From positions 1-33,318 of IMG/VR virus record IMGVR_UViG_3300037156_000203: a DNA stretch of 33,318 bases. One strand, written 5' to 3'. Positions 6,667 through 14,321 of this stretch are shown one piece after another. The number at the start of each line of letters is the position of its first letter. The stretch's first letter is position 1. A model generated the notes under the pieces. It was given only the letters and a program-made list of their open reading frames with translations. It was not told the DNA's origin and did not search any database. The translations under genes and the position numbers were made by a program. This DNA is from a virus.

Positions 6667-8784
6667 GTGGCTGACGAACCGGAAGAGATCGATGACGACG
6701 AGCCTGAAGACCCGGTAGCCGGCAAGCGGTCTGCTGAGTTGGCCACGACCGAGAAGGTCAAGGCGAAGCTCGCCGATCTCTACAACGACGTGTCCAAGGG
6801 CTACGAGAACCAGCGTGGCCGCACCGACGACATCCTCGACAATTGGGACCTGTACAACTGCCAGCTTGGCGAGAAGCAGTTCTACTCAGGCAACTCCAAA
6901 ATCTTCATCCCGTTCGTCAAGGACGCGGTCGACGCGCGGGTGACCCGCTTCGTCAACCAGATGTTTCCCAACAACGGGCGCTACGTCGAGATCACCACCG
7001 GTGAAGGCGACCCGCCCTATGCGACCCAGGCTCTGATCGAGGGCTACATCCGCAACTGCCGGATGCGGACGCGGGTGATGCCGGCGCTGATGCGCAACGG
7101 CGACGTCGAGGGGCAGTACACGATCTATGTGTCCTGGAAGGACACCAAGCGCGCCGCGATGTACCGGGTCAAGAAACAGCCCATGACGGACGGCCTGCCC
7201 AACGAAGCCGCCGATCCGGTCGATGACGTCGAAGAGGAAGTCATCGTCGACTCCAACCCCGATGTGGAGATCATCAGCGACGCCGATCTACTGGTGCTGC
7301 CGGTAACCGTCGACAGCATCGAGGAAGCACTGGACGTCGGCGGGTCCGTCACCGTCATGCGCCGCTGGACCAAAGGCAAGATCAAGGCCCTGATCGCGGC
7401 CAAGGAGATCGACGAGGAGGCCGGCGAAGACCTGATCGAGGCGATGTCCGCGATCAAGAACGAAGACAAGGTCGATACGTCCAAGCAGCAGGCCGACGCC
7501 GCGGGGATCAAGAAGCAGGGCAAGGAAGCCCTGGTCTACGAGACCTGGCACATGATGAAGGTCGGCGACGATATCCGCCTGTGCCGTATCTTCTTCGGAG
7601 GCGAGGACCGCATCTTGTCGTGCCGGCGCAACCCTTACTGGAACGACCGTTGCCCGGTCCTGTCGGCGCCGGTGGACAAGATCGCCGGAGTGTTCAAGGG
7701 CCGAGCGCCGGTCAGCGACGTGGCCGATCTGCAGATATTCGCCAACGACACCATCAACGAGGGAGCCGACACCGCCCACTTCTCGGCTATGCCGATCATC
7801 ATGTCCGATCCGCTGAAGAACCCGCGCGTCGACACCATGATCTTGTCTCTGGGGGCCCTATGGGAGACCAGCCCGAACGACACCAAGATCGTTGAGTTCC
7901 CCGAGCTGTGGCGTTCGGCCCTGGAGAGGGCGGGCGCGATCAAGGAGCAGATTTTCCAGACCCTGGGCGTCAACCCGGCCATGGTCCCGCAGCAGACCGG
8001 CGGCGCCAAGAAGCGCAACCAGGCCGAGATGGCCAACGAGCAGCAGGTCGATATTCTGACCACCGCCGACGCGGTGACCAACGTCGAGCAGGAAATCCTG
8101 ACACCGGTCGCCCAGCGGTTCGTCGAGTACGATCACCAGTTCCGCGATGAAGAGATCACCATACGCGTCTATGGCGAGCCGGGGATGCGCGCCAACATGG
8201 AGCAGGTCGAGCCGATCCAGCTCAACAAGCGGTTCGATATCAAGTGGTACGGGGTTCAGTCCGCGCGCAACGCCGCCCAGATGCAGCAGAAGATCGCCTG
8301 GGTAAACGTGGTGATGAAGCTGCCGCCGACCGCCTACCCCGACTACACCTTGGACCTGGCGCCGATGATCGTCGAAGGCACCGAGGATCTGTTCGGGGCC
8401 AAGCTCGGGCCGCAAATCTTCAAGCGCAAGAGCATCATCAGCGTCGATCCGCACATCGAAGATCAGATGATGGAGCACGGCTTCCGCACCGCGGTCCATC
8501 CGGCCGACGACGATATGGTCCATATACAGGACCACATCGCCGCCGTTCAGCAGGACGGTGATCCGCACGGGACCTTCCGCGAGCACATCGAGCTTCACCA
8601 GCACCAGATGCAGGACAAGGCCGCAGCGGCGGCCAAGACCCAGCAGCCTAGCGGTGGAGGGGGCGGTGGCCCGCCGGCCGGCGCCATGCCGACCATGCCG
8701 CGCCAAGGCAAAGGCCCGCCAGGAGGGATCAGACCCGATTCGATGCCTGCGGCGGGCGCCGTGACGATGCCGAGGAAAATGTAG
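6667..8784 (+). CDS. Portal protein
   Basis: Forms the dodecameric ring at the capsid vertex through which terminase loads DNA and to which the tail attaches. 705 residues starting at GTG 6667, two bases after terL; an acidic N-terminus (DEPEEIDDDEPEDP) precedes the core. The region YENQRGRTDDILDNWDLYNC ... FIPFVKDAVDARVTRFVNQMF is typical of podoviral portals, and the central ATLAFSAMP-equivalent helix-wing part lies around residues 340-470. The last ~70 residues are a Gln/Gly/Pro/Met-rich, probably disordered extension. Assignment rests on these patterns and on position between TerL and the scaffold/capsid genes. Confidence 0.85.
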   Translation: MADEPEEIDDDEPEDPVAGKRSAELATTEKVKAKLADLYNDVSKGYENQRGRTDDILDNWDLYNCQLGEKQFYSGNSKIFIPFVKDAVDARVTRFVNQMFPNNGRYVEITTGEGDPPYATQALIEGYIRNCRMRTRVMPALMRNGDVEGQYTIYVSWKDTKRAAMYRVKKQPMTDGLPNEAADPVDDVEEEVIVDSNPDVEIISDADLLVLPVTVDSIEEALDVGGSVTVMRRWTKGKIKALIAAKEIDEEAGEDLIEAMSAIKNEDKVDTSKQQADAAGIKKQGKEALVYETWHMMKVGDDIRLCRIFFGGEDRILSCRRNPYWNDRCPVLSAPVDKIAGVFKGRAPVSDVADLQIFANDTINEGADTAHFSAMPIIMSDPLKNPRVDTMILSLGALWETSPNDTKIVEFPELWRSALERAGAIKEQIFQTLGVNPAMVPQQTGGAKKRNQAEMANEQQVDILTTADAVTNVEQEILTPVAQRFVEYDHQFRDEEITIRVYGEPGMRANMEQVEPIQLNKRFDIKWYGVQSARNAAQMQQKIAWVNVVMKLPPTAYPDYTLDLAPMIVEGTEDLFGAKLGPQIFKRKSIISVDPHIEDQMMEHGFRTAVHPADDDMVHIQDHIAAVQQDGDPHGTFREHIELHQHQMQDKAAAAAKTQQPSGGGGGGPPAGAMPTMPRQGKGPPGGIRPDSMPAAGAVTMPRKM

Positions 8785-8788
8785 GGTT

Positions 8789-8919
8789 GCTTCGCTTTTA
8801 GGTTCTGTCAGCTACCGTGCTGTACCGGAGGGAGCACGTCGGGACCGTCAAACCCGTTCTCTCCACCTAAAAGGCAGGTGCTATTCGGCGAACTAATTCC
8901 GGTTCACTAAAAGCGAAGC
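8789..8919. other. Structured intergenic segment closed by a 13-bp inverted repeat
   Basis: GCTTCGCTTTTAG (8789-8801) is the exact reverse complement of 8907-8919. Between the arms there are smaller hairpins: CGTGCT/AGCACG around an 11-base loop, CACCT/AGGTG around a 7-base loop, and GAAC/GTTC. No gene fits. Could be an RNA element at the end of the portal message, a processing site or a weak terminator. Confidence 0.55.
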
Positions 8920-8940
8920 CCTTGAAGTTTAGCGAACCTT

Positions 8941-8969
8941 TTGACAAAGCCAAGCCTGTGTGCTGAAAC
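8941..8969 (+). promoter_or_regulatory. Candidate sigma70-type promoter for the capsid operon
   Basis: TTGACA at 8941-8946 matches the -35 consensus exactly; 17 bases later TGAAAC (8964-8969) is a partial -10 match. A start about seven bases downstream would place the tandem hairpins at the very 5' end of the scaffold/capsid message. The lone -10 is weak, so this is tentative. Confidence 0.4.
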
Positions 8970-8983
8970 TACCTGTGCAGAGT

Positions 8984-9025
8984 GACGGGCGTTACCCGTC
9001 TGACAGAGTTGTGGGCGTTACCCAC
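8984..9025 (+). promoter_or_regulatory. Tandem hairpins with identical CGTTA loops in the scaffold leader
   Basis: GACGGG-CGTTA-CCCGTC (8984-9000) and GTGGG-CGTTA-CCCAC (9011-9025) are perfect stems carrying the same five-base loop, ten bases apart, ending 14 bases before the scaffold start. The stems differ but keep pairing, as expected for a selected RNA structure. Confidence 0.65.
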
Positions 9026-9038
9026 TGAAGGGGTACAT

Positions 9039-9815
9039 ATGTTCCGAGCCATGCTCTCTGGGCCGACGATTTCTCGCGCTCCGGAAAACGACGAAGGCCA
9101 TGACGCCGACCTCGATCTGGACGAAGACTTCTCCCTCGACGAGCCGGACGACGAACCGGATGAACCCGAAGACGACGATACCGATCTCGACGATGTCGAT
9201 GACACGGAAGTCGACGAACCTCCCACCCGACAATCCCGTGGCGAAAGCCGCGTAGCCACTGCGACCAAGGTCGCTGCTGAAGCCAAGCGGGAAGCCGCCG
9301 AGCTTCGTGAACGGCTCGCGGCCCTGGAAGCCCAGCGCAATGCACCAGCGCCGGAACCCAGAGAGACCGCAGCCCAGCGCGAGCAGCGTCTCGCCAATCT
9401 GGAGCCTTGGGAACGGACGGAGGCGCTTCGACAAGAAGATTCCGCCGCGATGCGCCAGCAACTGGCTCGCATCGAGTGGGAGAGTAAGGAAACCGCCGAC
9501 AAGGCCGCCTACGAGTCGTTGTGCGCTCGGGCGCCGGTGGCGGCGAAGCTGAAGGACGAAGTCGAGACCCGCCTTGCCGACATGCGCAAGGCCGGGACGA
9601 CCGCTCCGAGGGAAACGGTTTTACGCTGGGTGATCGGTGATCGGGCCCTGGCGAACGGAAGCAAGGCGGCAGGCAAGGCGCGGACCACCGCAGCCGGCAA
9701 CCGCGAGAGACAAGCCACCCGTCCCGCCAGCGGCCGGGGCGATGCGGCGCCGGAAGGGCGACGCGGCACCACCGATCAGGCGCGGTCGAAGCGCCTGGAG
9801 ACGTATCAACTCTGA
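9039..9815 (+). CDS. Putative scaffolding / capsid assembly protein
   Basis: 258 residues starting at ATG 9039 behind AAGGGG; an earlier in-frame ATG (8982) would translate through the tandem hairpins and is rejected. Residues ~20-60 are extremely acidic (DADLDLDEDF, DEPDDEPDEPEDDDTDLDD), residues ~65-165 are coiled-coil (AAEAKREAAELRERLAALEAQ), and the C-terminus is strongly basic and Gly/Arg-rich. That acidic-helical-basic order and the position between portal and capsid genes are characteristic of phage scaffolds, which line the procapsid and leave before DNA packaging. There is no protease domain. Sequence alone cannot exclude another internal capsid protein. Confidence 0.7.
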   Translation: MFRAMLSGPTISRAPENDEGHDADLDLDEDFSLDEPDDEPDEPEDDDTDLDDVDDTEVDEPPTRQSRGESRVATATKVAAEAKREAAELRERLAALEAQRNAPAPEPRETAAQREQRLANLEPWERTEALRQEDSAAMRQQLARIEWESKETADKAAYESLCARAPVAAKLKDEVETRLADMRKAGTTAPRETVLRWVIGDRALANGSKAAGKARTTAAGNRERQATRPASGRGDAAPEGRRGTTDQARSKRLETYQL

Positions 9816-9828
9816 CGGGGTAGCCACC

Positions 9829-9853
9829 GCTTCCCCGCCTTAACCGGGGAAGC
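9829..9853 (+). promoter_or_regulatory. Hairpin sequestering the capsid gene Shine-Dalgarno
   Basis: GCTTCCCCG (9829-9837) pairs perfectly with CGGGGAAGC (9845-9853) across a 7-base loop. The right arm contains GGGGAAG, the only ribosome-binding site for the capsid ATG at 9857. Folding would block initiation unless opened by an incoming ribosome or a protein. Confidence 0.65.
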
Positions 9854-9856
9854 CAA

Positions 9857-11203
9857 ATGGCCGTCAACCAGTCCAGTCAGTTCCAAGCTGACATCGAAGG
9901 CTATATCGCCGACAAGACGCTCCCTCTGGCGCGTCGTCAGCTTGTCGCCTTCCAGTTCGCAGACAAGTCCGAGGGCATCCCCAAGGGTCGCGGCGTCACC
10001 TACACCGCCACGCGCTACCAGCGCCTGCCGCTGCCCTTCGCGCCGCTCTCCGAGGGCGTGCCGCCGAGCGGCGAGACCATGACCATCCAGCAGGTCACGG
10101 CCACCGCGCTCCAGTGGGGCGACAAGGTGACGATCACCGACGTCGCCGAGATGACCATCAAGCACCCGCTGTTCAAGAAGGCGACCGAACTGGTCGCCCT
10201 GCAGCTCTCCGAAACCCTGGAGCGCAACACCTTCCTCGCCCTGATGGGCGGCACGCAGGTCAACTACGTCAACAGCCGCGGCTCCCGCTTCGCCCTGGCC
10301 GCCGGTGACGTGCTGGACGGCCAGACCGTCATCCGCACCGACATGGCTCTCGAAACCCTCGGCGCTCAGCGCTTTATGGGCGACGAGATGACCGACACCA
10401 AGATCGACGCCGGCAAGCCGGCCAAGGCCTCCGACAACCCGCGCTCGATGCCCCACTACGTCGCCATCTGCCACCATGCGGTGGTCGCCGACTTCCGCCA
10501 GCAGTCCGACGTGAAGCTGGCCTGGACCTACTCGGATCTGAACCGCCTCTACAACTACGAGGCCGGCGAGTGGTCGGGCATCCGCTTCTGCAAGTCGAAC
10601 ATGGTTCCGTCGTTCACCGGCGTCGCCCTGATTACCGGCACCGCCGGCACCGCCGGGGCCCTGGCCACCAGCGCCACCTACAACATCATCATCACGGCGT
10701 CCGACACGCAGAACCAGTACGAGAGCCGCGTCTATCAGGTCTCGGGCAACATCAGCGTGACCGGCCCGAACGGCTCGATCTCCGTGGTTCTTCCCGCCCT
10801 GGTCGGCTTCACCTTCAACGCCTACATCGGCACCACCAGCACGCCGAACCAACTGGCGCTCTCGGCCTCCGGACCTACGACCGGCCCGATGCTTGGGCAG
10901 GCGGTGCAGATGGCTCCGGGCCAGACGGTGATCCTGACCGGCCTCGGCCTGGCCCAGGTTCCCCCGGCGCCGGCCGCCACCGGCCTGACCGTGTACCCGA
11001 CCTTCATCATCGGTCGCGGCGCCTACGCCCAGGTCGAACTGGACAACGTCAAGTTCACCTATCTGAAGGACGCCGATAAGAGTGACCCGTTGAATCAATT
11101 AAGAATTGTAGGATGGAAAGCGTTCTATGGAACGCTCTTGAGTAATGTCATGTTCATGGCAAGAATTGAGAGCGTCAGTGCATACTCAACTTCCTTCGGA
11201 TAA
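9857..11203 (+). CDS. Major capsid protein (N4-gp56 family-like)
   Basis: Builds the icosahedral head. 448 residues, ATG 9857. The N-terminal DKTLPLARRQLVAFQFADK and AKQ-like GDKVTITDVAEMTIKHP segments, then ITDV/ELVALQLSETLERN, and the closing DPLNQLRIVGWKAFYG ... FMARIES match the N4-gp56 capsid family as I know it. Residues ~250-370 are a Gly/Thr/Ala-rich beta insertion (TGTAGTAGALATSATYN ...) that is probably a surface decoration. The last ~40 codons, from about 11085, change abruptly from GC-ending to AT-ending codons while keeping conserved residues, right beside the endonuclease gene at 11212. Start hidden in a hairpin (9829-9853). Confidence 0.85.
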   Translation: MAVNQSSQFQADIEGYIADKTLPLARRQLVAFQFADKSEGIPKGRGVTYTATRYQRLPLPFAPLSEGVPPSGETMTIQQVTATALQWGDKVTITDVAEMTIKHPLFKKATELVALQLSETLERNTFLALMGGTQVNYVNSRGSRFALAAGDVLDGQTVIRTDMALETLGAQRFMGDEMTDTKIDAGKPAKASDNPRSMPHYVAICHHAVVADFRQQSDVKLAWTYSDLNRLYNYEAGEWSGIRFCKSNMVPSFTGVALITGTAGTAGALATSATYNIIITASDTQNQYESRVYQVSGNISVTGPNGSISVVLPALVGFTFNAYIGTTSTPNQLALSASGPTTGPMLGQAVQMAPGQTVILTGLGLAQVPPAPAATGLTVYPTFIIGRGAYAQVELDNVKFTYLKDADKSDPLNQLRIVGWKAFYGTLLSNVMFMARIESVSAYSTSFG

Positions 11204-11211
11204 AGTATAGT

Positions 11212-11691
11212 CTAGCCATAAAGGAATAGGTAACTCATAGCCTTCTTCAGTATTTCGATGTCGTGCTTTAAGTTACCTATTCCTACATTGCAGTTACCGC
11301 ACAGCAGTCCTCTAACCTTCTTGGTATCGTGACAGTGGTCAACATGCAGGTATTGAAACCGATCAGTTGGGAGAGGTTTGTGCGGTTTTTCGCAAATCGC
11401 GCACCGGCCTCCCTGATCGGCGAGCATGCGGTGGTAGTCTGCAAGAGTGATGCCGTAGTTACCTTTGAGCTTCGTGCTACGAACTCGATCCGGGTGCTTT
11501 TTGACATAGGCGCGCATAGCTGCAGCACCTTTCCCCGGATTAAGTTCATATCGTTTTCTTCGCGCGGCTTCCTGGCAGTCAATGCACTGCGAGGACTTTC
11601 CATGAAGGCCGCGGAGTTGAGCGTGAAATCTACTGAGTGGTTTGACGGTGTCGCATTTGCGGCATAGCTTCTCGGTCGGTAAGTAGTCCAC
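11212..11691 (-). CDS. Free-standing HNH homing endonuclease, endonuclease VII family
   Basis: Encoded against its neighbours. Near the N-terminus, a zinc ribbon (CRKCDTVKPLSRF ... SSQCIDCQEAAR) with two CxxC pairs; the C-terminal nuclease core has CAICEKP, then LHVDHCHDTKKVRGLLCGNC and a final helix, the recombination endonuclease VII pattern, with the DH pair catalytic. I start at GTG 11691, preceded by CGGAGA; the reading frame stays open to GTG 11733, which lacks a site. The gene is AT-rich compared with the phage, and so is the adjacent capsid 3' end, indicating recent arrival. It would cut cognate capsid genes lacking the insertion, driving its spread. 159 residues. Confidence 0.85.
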   Translation of the reverse strand: MDYLPTEKLCRKCDTVKPLSRFHAQLRGLHGKSSQCIDCQEAARRKRYELNPGKGAAAMRAYVKKHPDRVRSTKLKGNYGITLADYHRMLADQGGRCAICEKPHKPLPTDRFQYLHVDHCHDTKKVRGLLCGNCNVGIGNLKHDIEILKKAMSYLFLYG

Positions 11692-11751
11692 AATCTGTCT
11701 CCGCTTACATAAATCGTCTGTGTAAGCTGACACAACATAGGAGATGGGTCA

Positions 11752-11997
11752 ATGGCCTACGGTTTGAAATACACGCTGGACGTGGTCTGGCTTCCCGATG
11801 GCGCCGGTCCAATGACCGTTCCCGACGCGCAGCGGATCAAGTTCCAGCAAGCCAGCATCGTCCTGGTGCCCGGCGGCGACGCCCCCTCGGCCGCCAACTT
11901 CAACACGGCGATCTCGGGCGCCATGGTCACCGACCTGGAAGCGCAGGTCCTGGCCAATCTCGGCCAGATCCAAGGCTTCGCCACGGGCGGGGGTTAA
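11752..11997 (+). CDS. Hypothetical virion-region protein, 81 aa
   Basis: ATG 11752 follows AGGAGATGGGTC. The protein opens with a strand-rich segment (YTLDVVWLPDGAGPM), then IKFQQASIVLVPGGDAPSAANFNTAISGA, and ends in a Gly-rich tail. This arrangement is familiar from small proteins that sit just after the capsid gene in podoviruses, but I cannot name the function. GC-rich codons show it is native to the phage, in contrast to the endonuclease on its left. Three bases separate it from the next gene. Confidence 0.7.
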   Translation: MAYGLKYTLDVVWLPDGAGPMTVPDAQRIKFQQASIVLVPGGDAPSAANFNTAISGAMVTDLEAQVLANLGQIQGFATGGG

Positions 11998-12000
11998 CCG

Positions 12001-12303
12001 ATGGCGGTCCTCACGCTCGGAACCACGGCCAACAACTCGATCGCCAAGGCCCTTCCGTATCTGCCGGGCTACGGCTCGGGCATGGCGGCGGCCGATATCG
12101 CCACGCTGAACAACGCCATCCTCAACGATCAGAACCGCCTGGCTCGAGTCGGCGGGGCTTTCTCGTCGTCCGGCCAGTTGTTCATCCCGAACCGGGGTGT
12201 GCTGCAGGTCCTGCCCGGCGATTACGTGGGGGTGGACACGCGAGGCTGGCCCATTCTATTGTCGGCGGACACCATCGCCAACGGGCTCTGGGTCCATTCG
12301 TAA
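12001..12303 (+). CDS. Hypothetical virion-region protein, 100 aa
   Basis: ATG 12001, three bases after the previous stop. The first half is Ala/Asn-rich (TTANNSIAKALPYLPGYGSG); the second half is strand-rich and ends with VLQVLPGDYVGVDTRGWPILLS, which resembles small beta-structured capsid-decoration or completion proteins, though this is only a compositional impression. No transmembrane segment or signal peptide. Between capsid and connector genes, so a head-associated role is likely. Confidence 0.65.
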   Translation: MAVLTLGTTANNSIAKALPYLPGYGSGMAAADIATLNNAILNDQNRLARVGGAFSSSGQLFIPNRGVLQVLPGDYVGVDTRGWPILLSADTIANGLWVHS

Positions 12304-12313
12304 GAGAAGCACC

Positions 12314-12784
12314 ATGGTCGACGAACCGGAAGACATCGACGCCGCCGATTTCCTTGGCGTGTCGGAGGCAGAAGTCCCGGAAGACATCCGCCTGCACCCG
12401 ATCCTGACCAACGCCGAATACCGCGAGGCCCAGGCCAAGGCGCGGGTCAAGATGGACAAGGAGCGCCGGCTGGCGGCCATCCGCGATGTGGAGGAGCGGG
12501 AAACCGTTCGTCTGCGCAACGAGGAAGGCCTGACCTCGGGCATCACCAACGAGGACGAGCTGGTGTCGATCGTGATCGACGTCCCTGACTGGGTTCCGTG
12601 GTGCTCGATCAACGGCATCGCCTACCATCACGGCCATACCTACCCGGTGCCGCGGCACGTCTACCGCTCTCTGACGGAGCAGATGCAGAACTGTCAGCGG
12701 ACCAATGACCTGGCGGACGGCAAGTCGACGCTGGATATGTACCGCGCTCGCCGGCACAACGTCCTCGACGGCAAGGCGGCCTGA
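12314..12784 (+). CDS. Hypothetical protein, 156 aa
   Basis: I start at ATG 12314, because the in-frame upstream extension overlaps the previous gene out of frame and is not protein-like; AGAGAAGC precedes the ATG. An acidic N-terminus (MVDEPEDIDAADFLG) leads into a long charged helix (AEYREAQAKARVKMDKERRL ... DVEERETVRLRNEEG) and then a folded C-terminal part with Trp, Cys and His (PDWVPWCSINGIAYHHGHTY). The C-terminal part, with PVPRHVYRSLTEQM, resembles small phage proteins found near tail or head genes, but no function is known to me. Confidence 0.7.
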   Translation: MVDEPEDIDAADFLGVSEAEVPEDIRLHPILTNAEYREAQAKARVKMDKERRLAAIRDVEERETVRLRNEEGLTSGITNEDELVSIVIDVPDWVPWCSINGIAYHHGHTYPVPRHVYRSLTEQMQNCQRTNDLADGKSTLDMYRARRHNVLDGKAA

Positions 12785-12785
12785 C

Positions 12786-13511
12786 GTGGCCAGGGACATG
12801 AACGAGTCCGAAGAAGTCGTGAAGGCCATCGCCACCGGCGTCACCTTCACCGTGGGCCTGTCGGACGACCGGCAAATGACCTTCCAGTCCGGTTTCGAGG
12901 GCGATGAGACGGATGAAGCCGTCAACGCGCGCTTCGACCGGTTGATGAACCTTGCCGACCGGCAGCAAGCCCGATATCAGGTCAAGGGCGCCGAGAAGAA
13001 GTTGGCGCAGCATCGCCTGACCGTGGCCCAGTTCGAGATCGATGAAGTCGATCTGGTGCAGCGTCATGCCGTGCAGCAAGCCCAGCGCCAGATCGAGCTC
13101 GACGAGCGGATCAAGGAACGCGGCACCGAACGCAAGAAGTTCCAGGCCGAGATCGACGGGGCGATCCTGTCCATGCAGGATCGCAAGAAGCAGGTCTGGG
13201 ACAACGGCGCCGAAGCGCACGCGGCGTCTGGCCGGCTCAGTTCCTACCAGCCCAAGGGCGATGTCCTGGTCAACATCAACCGCATCCAGCAGGCCATCAC
13301 TGAAGCGGGCGAAAACCGCGATAAGGCCCTGGCTGACTTCGACGATACGTACGCCGAAGGCATCGAGACCGCCAAGGCCGAGATCGAGAAGTCCGAAGCG
13401 ACTTTCGCCGACGTCCTCAAGAGCCGGGCGCTGACCCGGTCCAAGTGGGACGACATCGCCGCGGACCTGGAAGCCGATATCAAACGGTGCCGTGATCTGA
13501 TCGGAGTGTAA
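12786..13511 (+). CDS. Hypothetical coiled-coil protein, 241 aa
   Basis: Begins at GTG 12786, one base after the previous stop, with AAGGCGG upstream; a second in-frame ATG is at 12798. After a short N-terminal domain (VTFTVGLSDDRQMTFQSGFEG), residues ~50-240 are almost entirely heptad-like coiled coil rich in Lys, Glu, Gln and Ala (QQARYQVKGAEKKLAQHRLT; ETAKAEIEKSEATFADVLKS). No enzymatic motif. It may be a structural rod or an assembly chaperone; its place between head and connector genes makes an assembly role plausible. No homologue named. Confidence 0.7.
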   Translation: MARDMNESEEVVKAIATGVTFTVGLSDDRQMTFQSGFEGDETDEAVNARFDRLMNLADRQQARYQVKGAEKKLAQHRLTVAQFEIDEVDLVQRHAVQQAQRQIELDERIKERGTERKKFQAEIDGAILSMQDRKKQVWDNGAEAHAASGRLSSYQPKGDVLVNINRIQQAITEAGENRDKALADFDDTYAEGIETAKAEIEKSEATFADVLKSRALTRSKWDDIAADLEADIKRCRDLIGV

Positions 13512-13514
13512 CCC

Positions 13515-14321
13515 ATGCCCCTGGCAGCGCAGGACATCTGTTCGCTCGCTCGCCAGGACGCAAACTGTCCTGGATACACGACGCAGAGCGGCCAGTTTCT
13601 CAACATGATCCTCGGCGACCTGTGCCGGACCTACGACTTCGAACTGGCCGCCAAGACCGCCTACTTCAACTTCCAGCCGGGGCTGATCGCTCCGGTTGGG
13701 AATAGCCTGTTCGGCTCGGGGCCCTATCCCCTGCCCGCCGACTTCCTGCGGATCAAGGACGATAAGTCGGCCTTCTGGACCTTGCAGGGCGTGCCCTACC
13801 CGCTGATCCCCTGCGATCTGTCGGAGTTCGACATGCTGGTGCAGCAGGCCGGCACGCAGTCCTATCCCTACATCATCGCCACGGACATGAGCCTGGGCGA
13901 CGAGACAGCCGAAGGGCAGACGACTCCGGTGGCATATTTCTATTCGCCGCCGAGCGGGGCCTATCCGGTGACGATCCGCTACTACGCCCAGATGCCGGAC
14001 ATCGTCACACCGGAGACCAGCGCGACGGTCCCGTGGTTCCCGCACCAGGGCTATCTACGCAAAGCCCTGGCCGCCTGCCTGATGGGTACGACGGACGATG
14101 ACCGTGAAGGCGCCTGGATGGCCGGCTCGGATGAGATGCTGCGCAAGTACCTGATGCTGAAGGACAACCGCAGCAACCGGGTGTCAACCGTGAAGCTGGA
14201 CCGGCGCCGGTTCGGCTACGCCTATTCCGGGTTGAGAAACACAAAAACGGTGGGGTGGAGTTGGGCTTTTGCTGTATTGGGCGCAGCTATACTTGGTAAC
14301 ATCAGCCATTTGGTAAGCTGA
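13515..14321 (+). CDS. Putative head-tail connector (adaptor) protein
   Basis: 268 residues, ATG 13515. The N-terminal helices with LARQDANCPGYTTQSGQFLN and GDLCRTYDFELAAKTAYFNF, then YPLPADFLRIKDD and a beta part, match adaptor-type proteins that join portal to tail in podoviruses (family from memory). The usual end of such proteins is a short RNTKTVGW-like peptide; here it is followed by 18 more hydrophobic residues (AFAVLGAAILGNISHLVS) written in AT-rich codons, which looks like a read-on or acquired extension. Stop overlaps the next start as TGATG. Confidence 0.65.
   Translation: MPLAAQDICSLARQDANCPGYTTQSGQFLNMILGDLCRTYDFELAAKTAYFNFQPGLIAPVGNSLFGSGPYPLPADFLRIKDDKSAFWTLQGVPYPLIPCDLSEFDMLVQQAGTQSYPYIIATDMSLGDETAEGQTTPVAYFYSPPSGAYPVTIRYYAQMPDIVTPETSATVPWFPHQGYLRKALAACLMGTTDDDREGAWMAGSDEMLRKYLMLKDNRSNRVSTVKLDRRRFGYAYSGLRNTKTVGWSWAFAVLGAAILGNISHLVS

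Noticed and set aside
8789-8919. Group I intron
   Set aside because: Does not interrupt a gene and shows no recognisable intron core; too short.
9806-11098. 430-codon ORF antisense to the capsid gene
   Set aside because: Arg/Gly/Val/Asp-rich product typical of the reverse frame of a GC-rich gene, no ribosome-binding site, and the opposite strand is a clear capsid gene.
12609-14045. 478-codon ORF antisense to the coiled-coil and connector genes
   Set aside because: Same shadow composition; it crosses several real genes with good starts.
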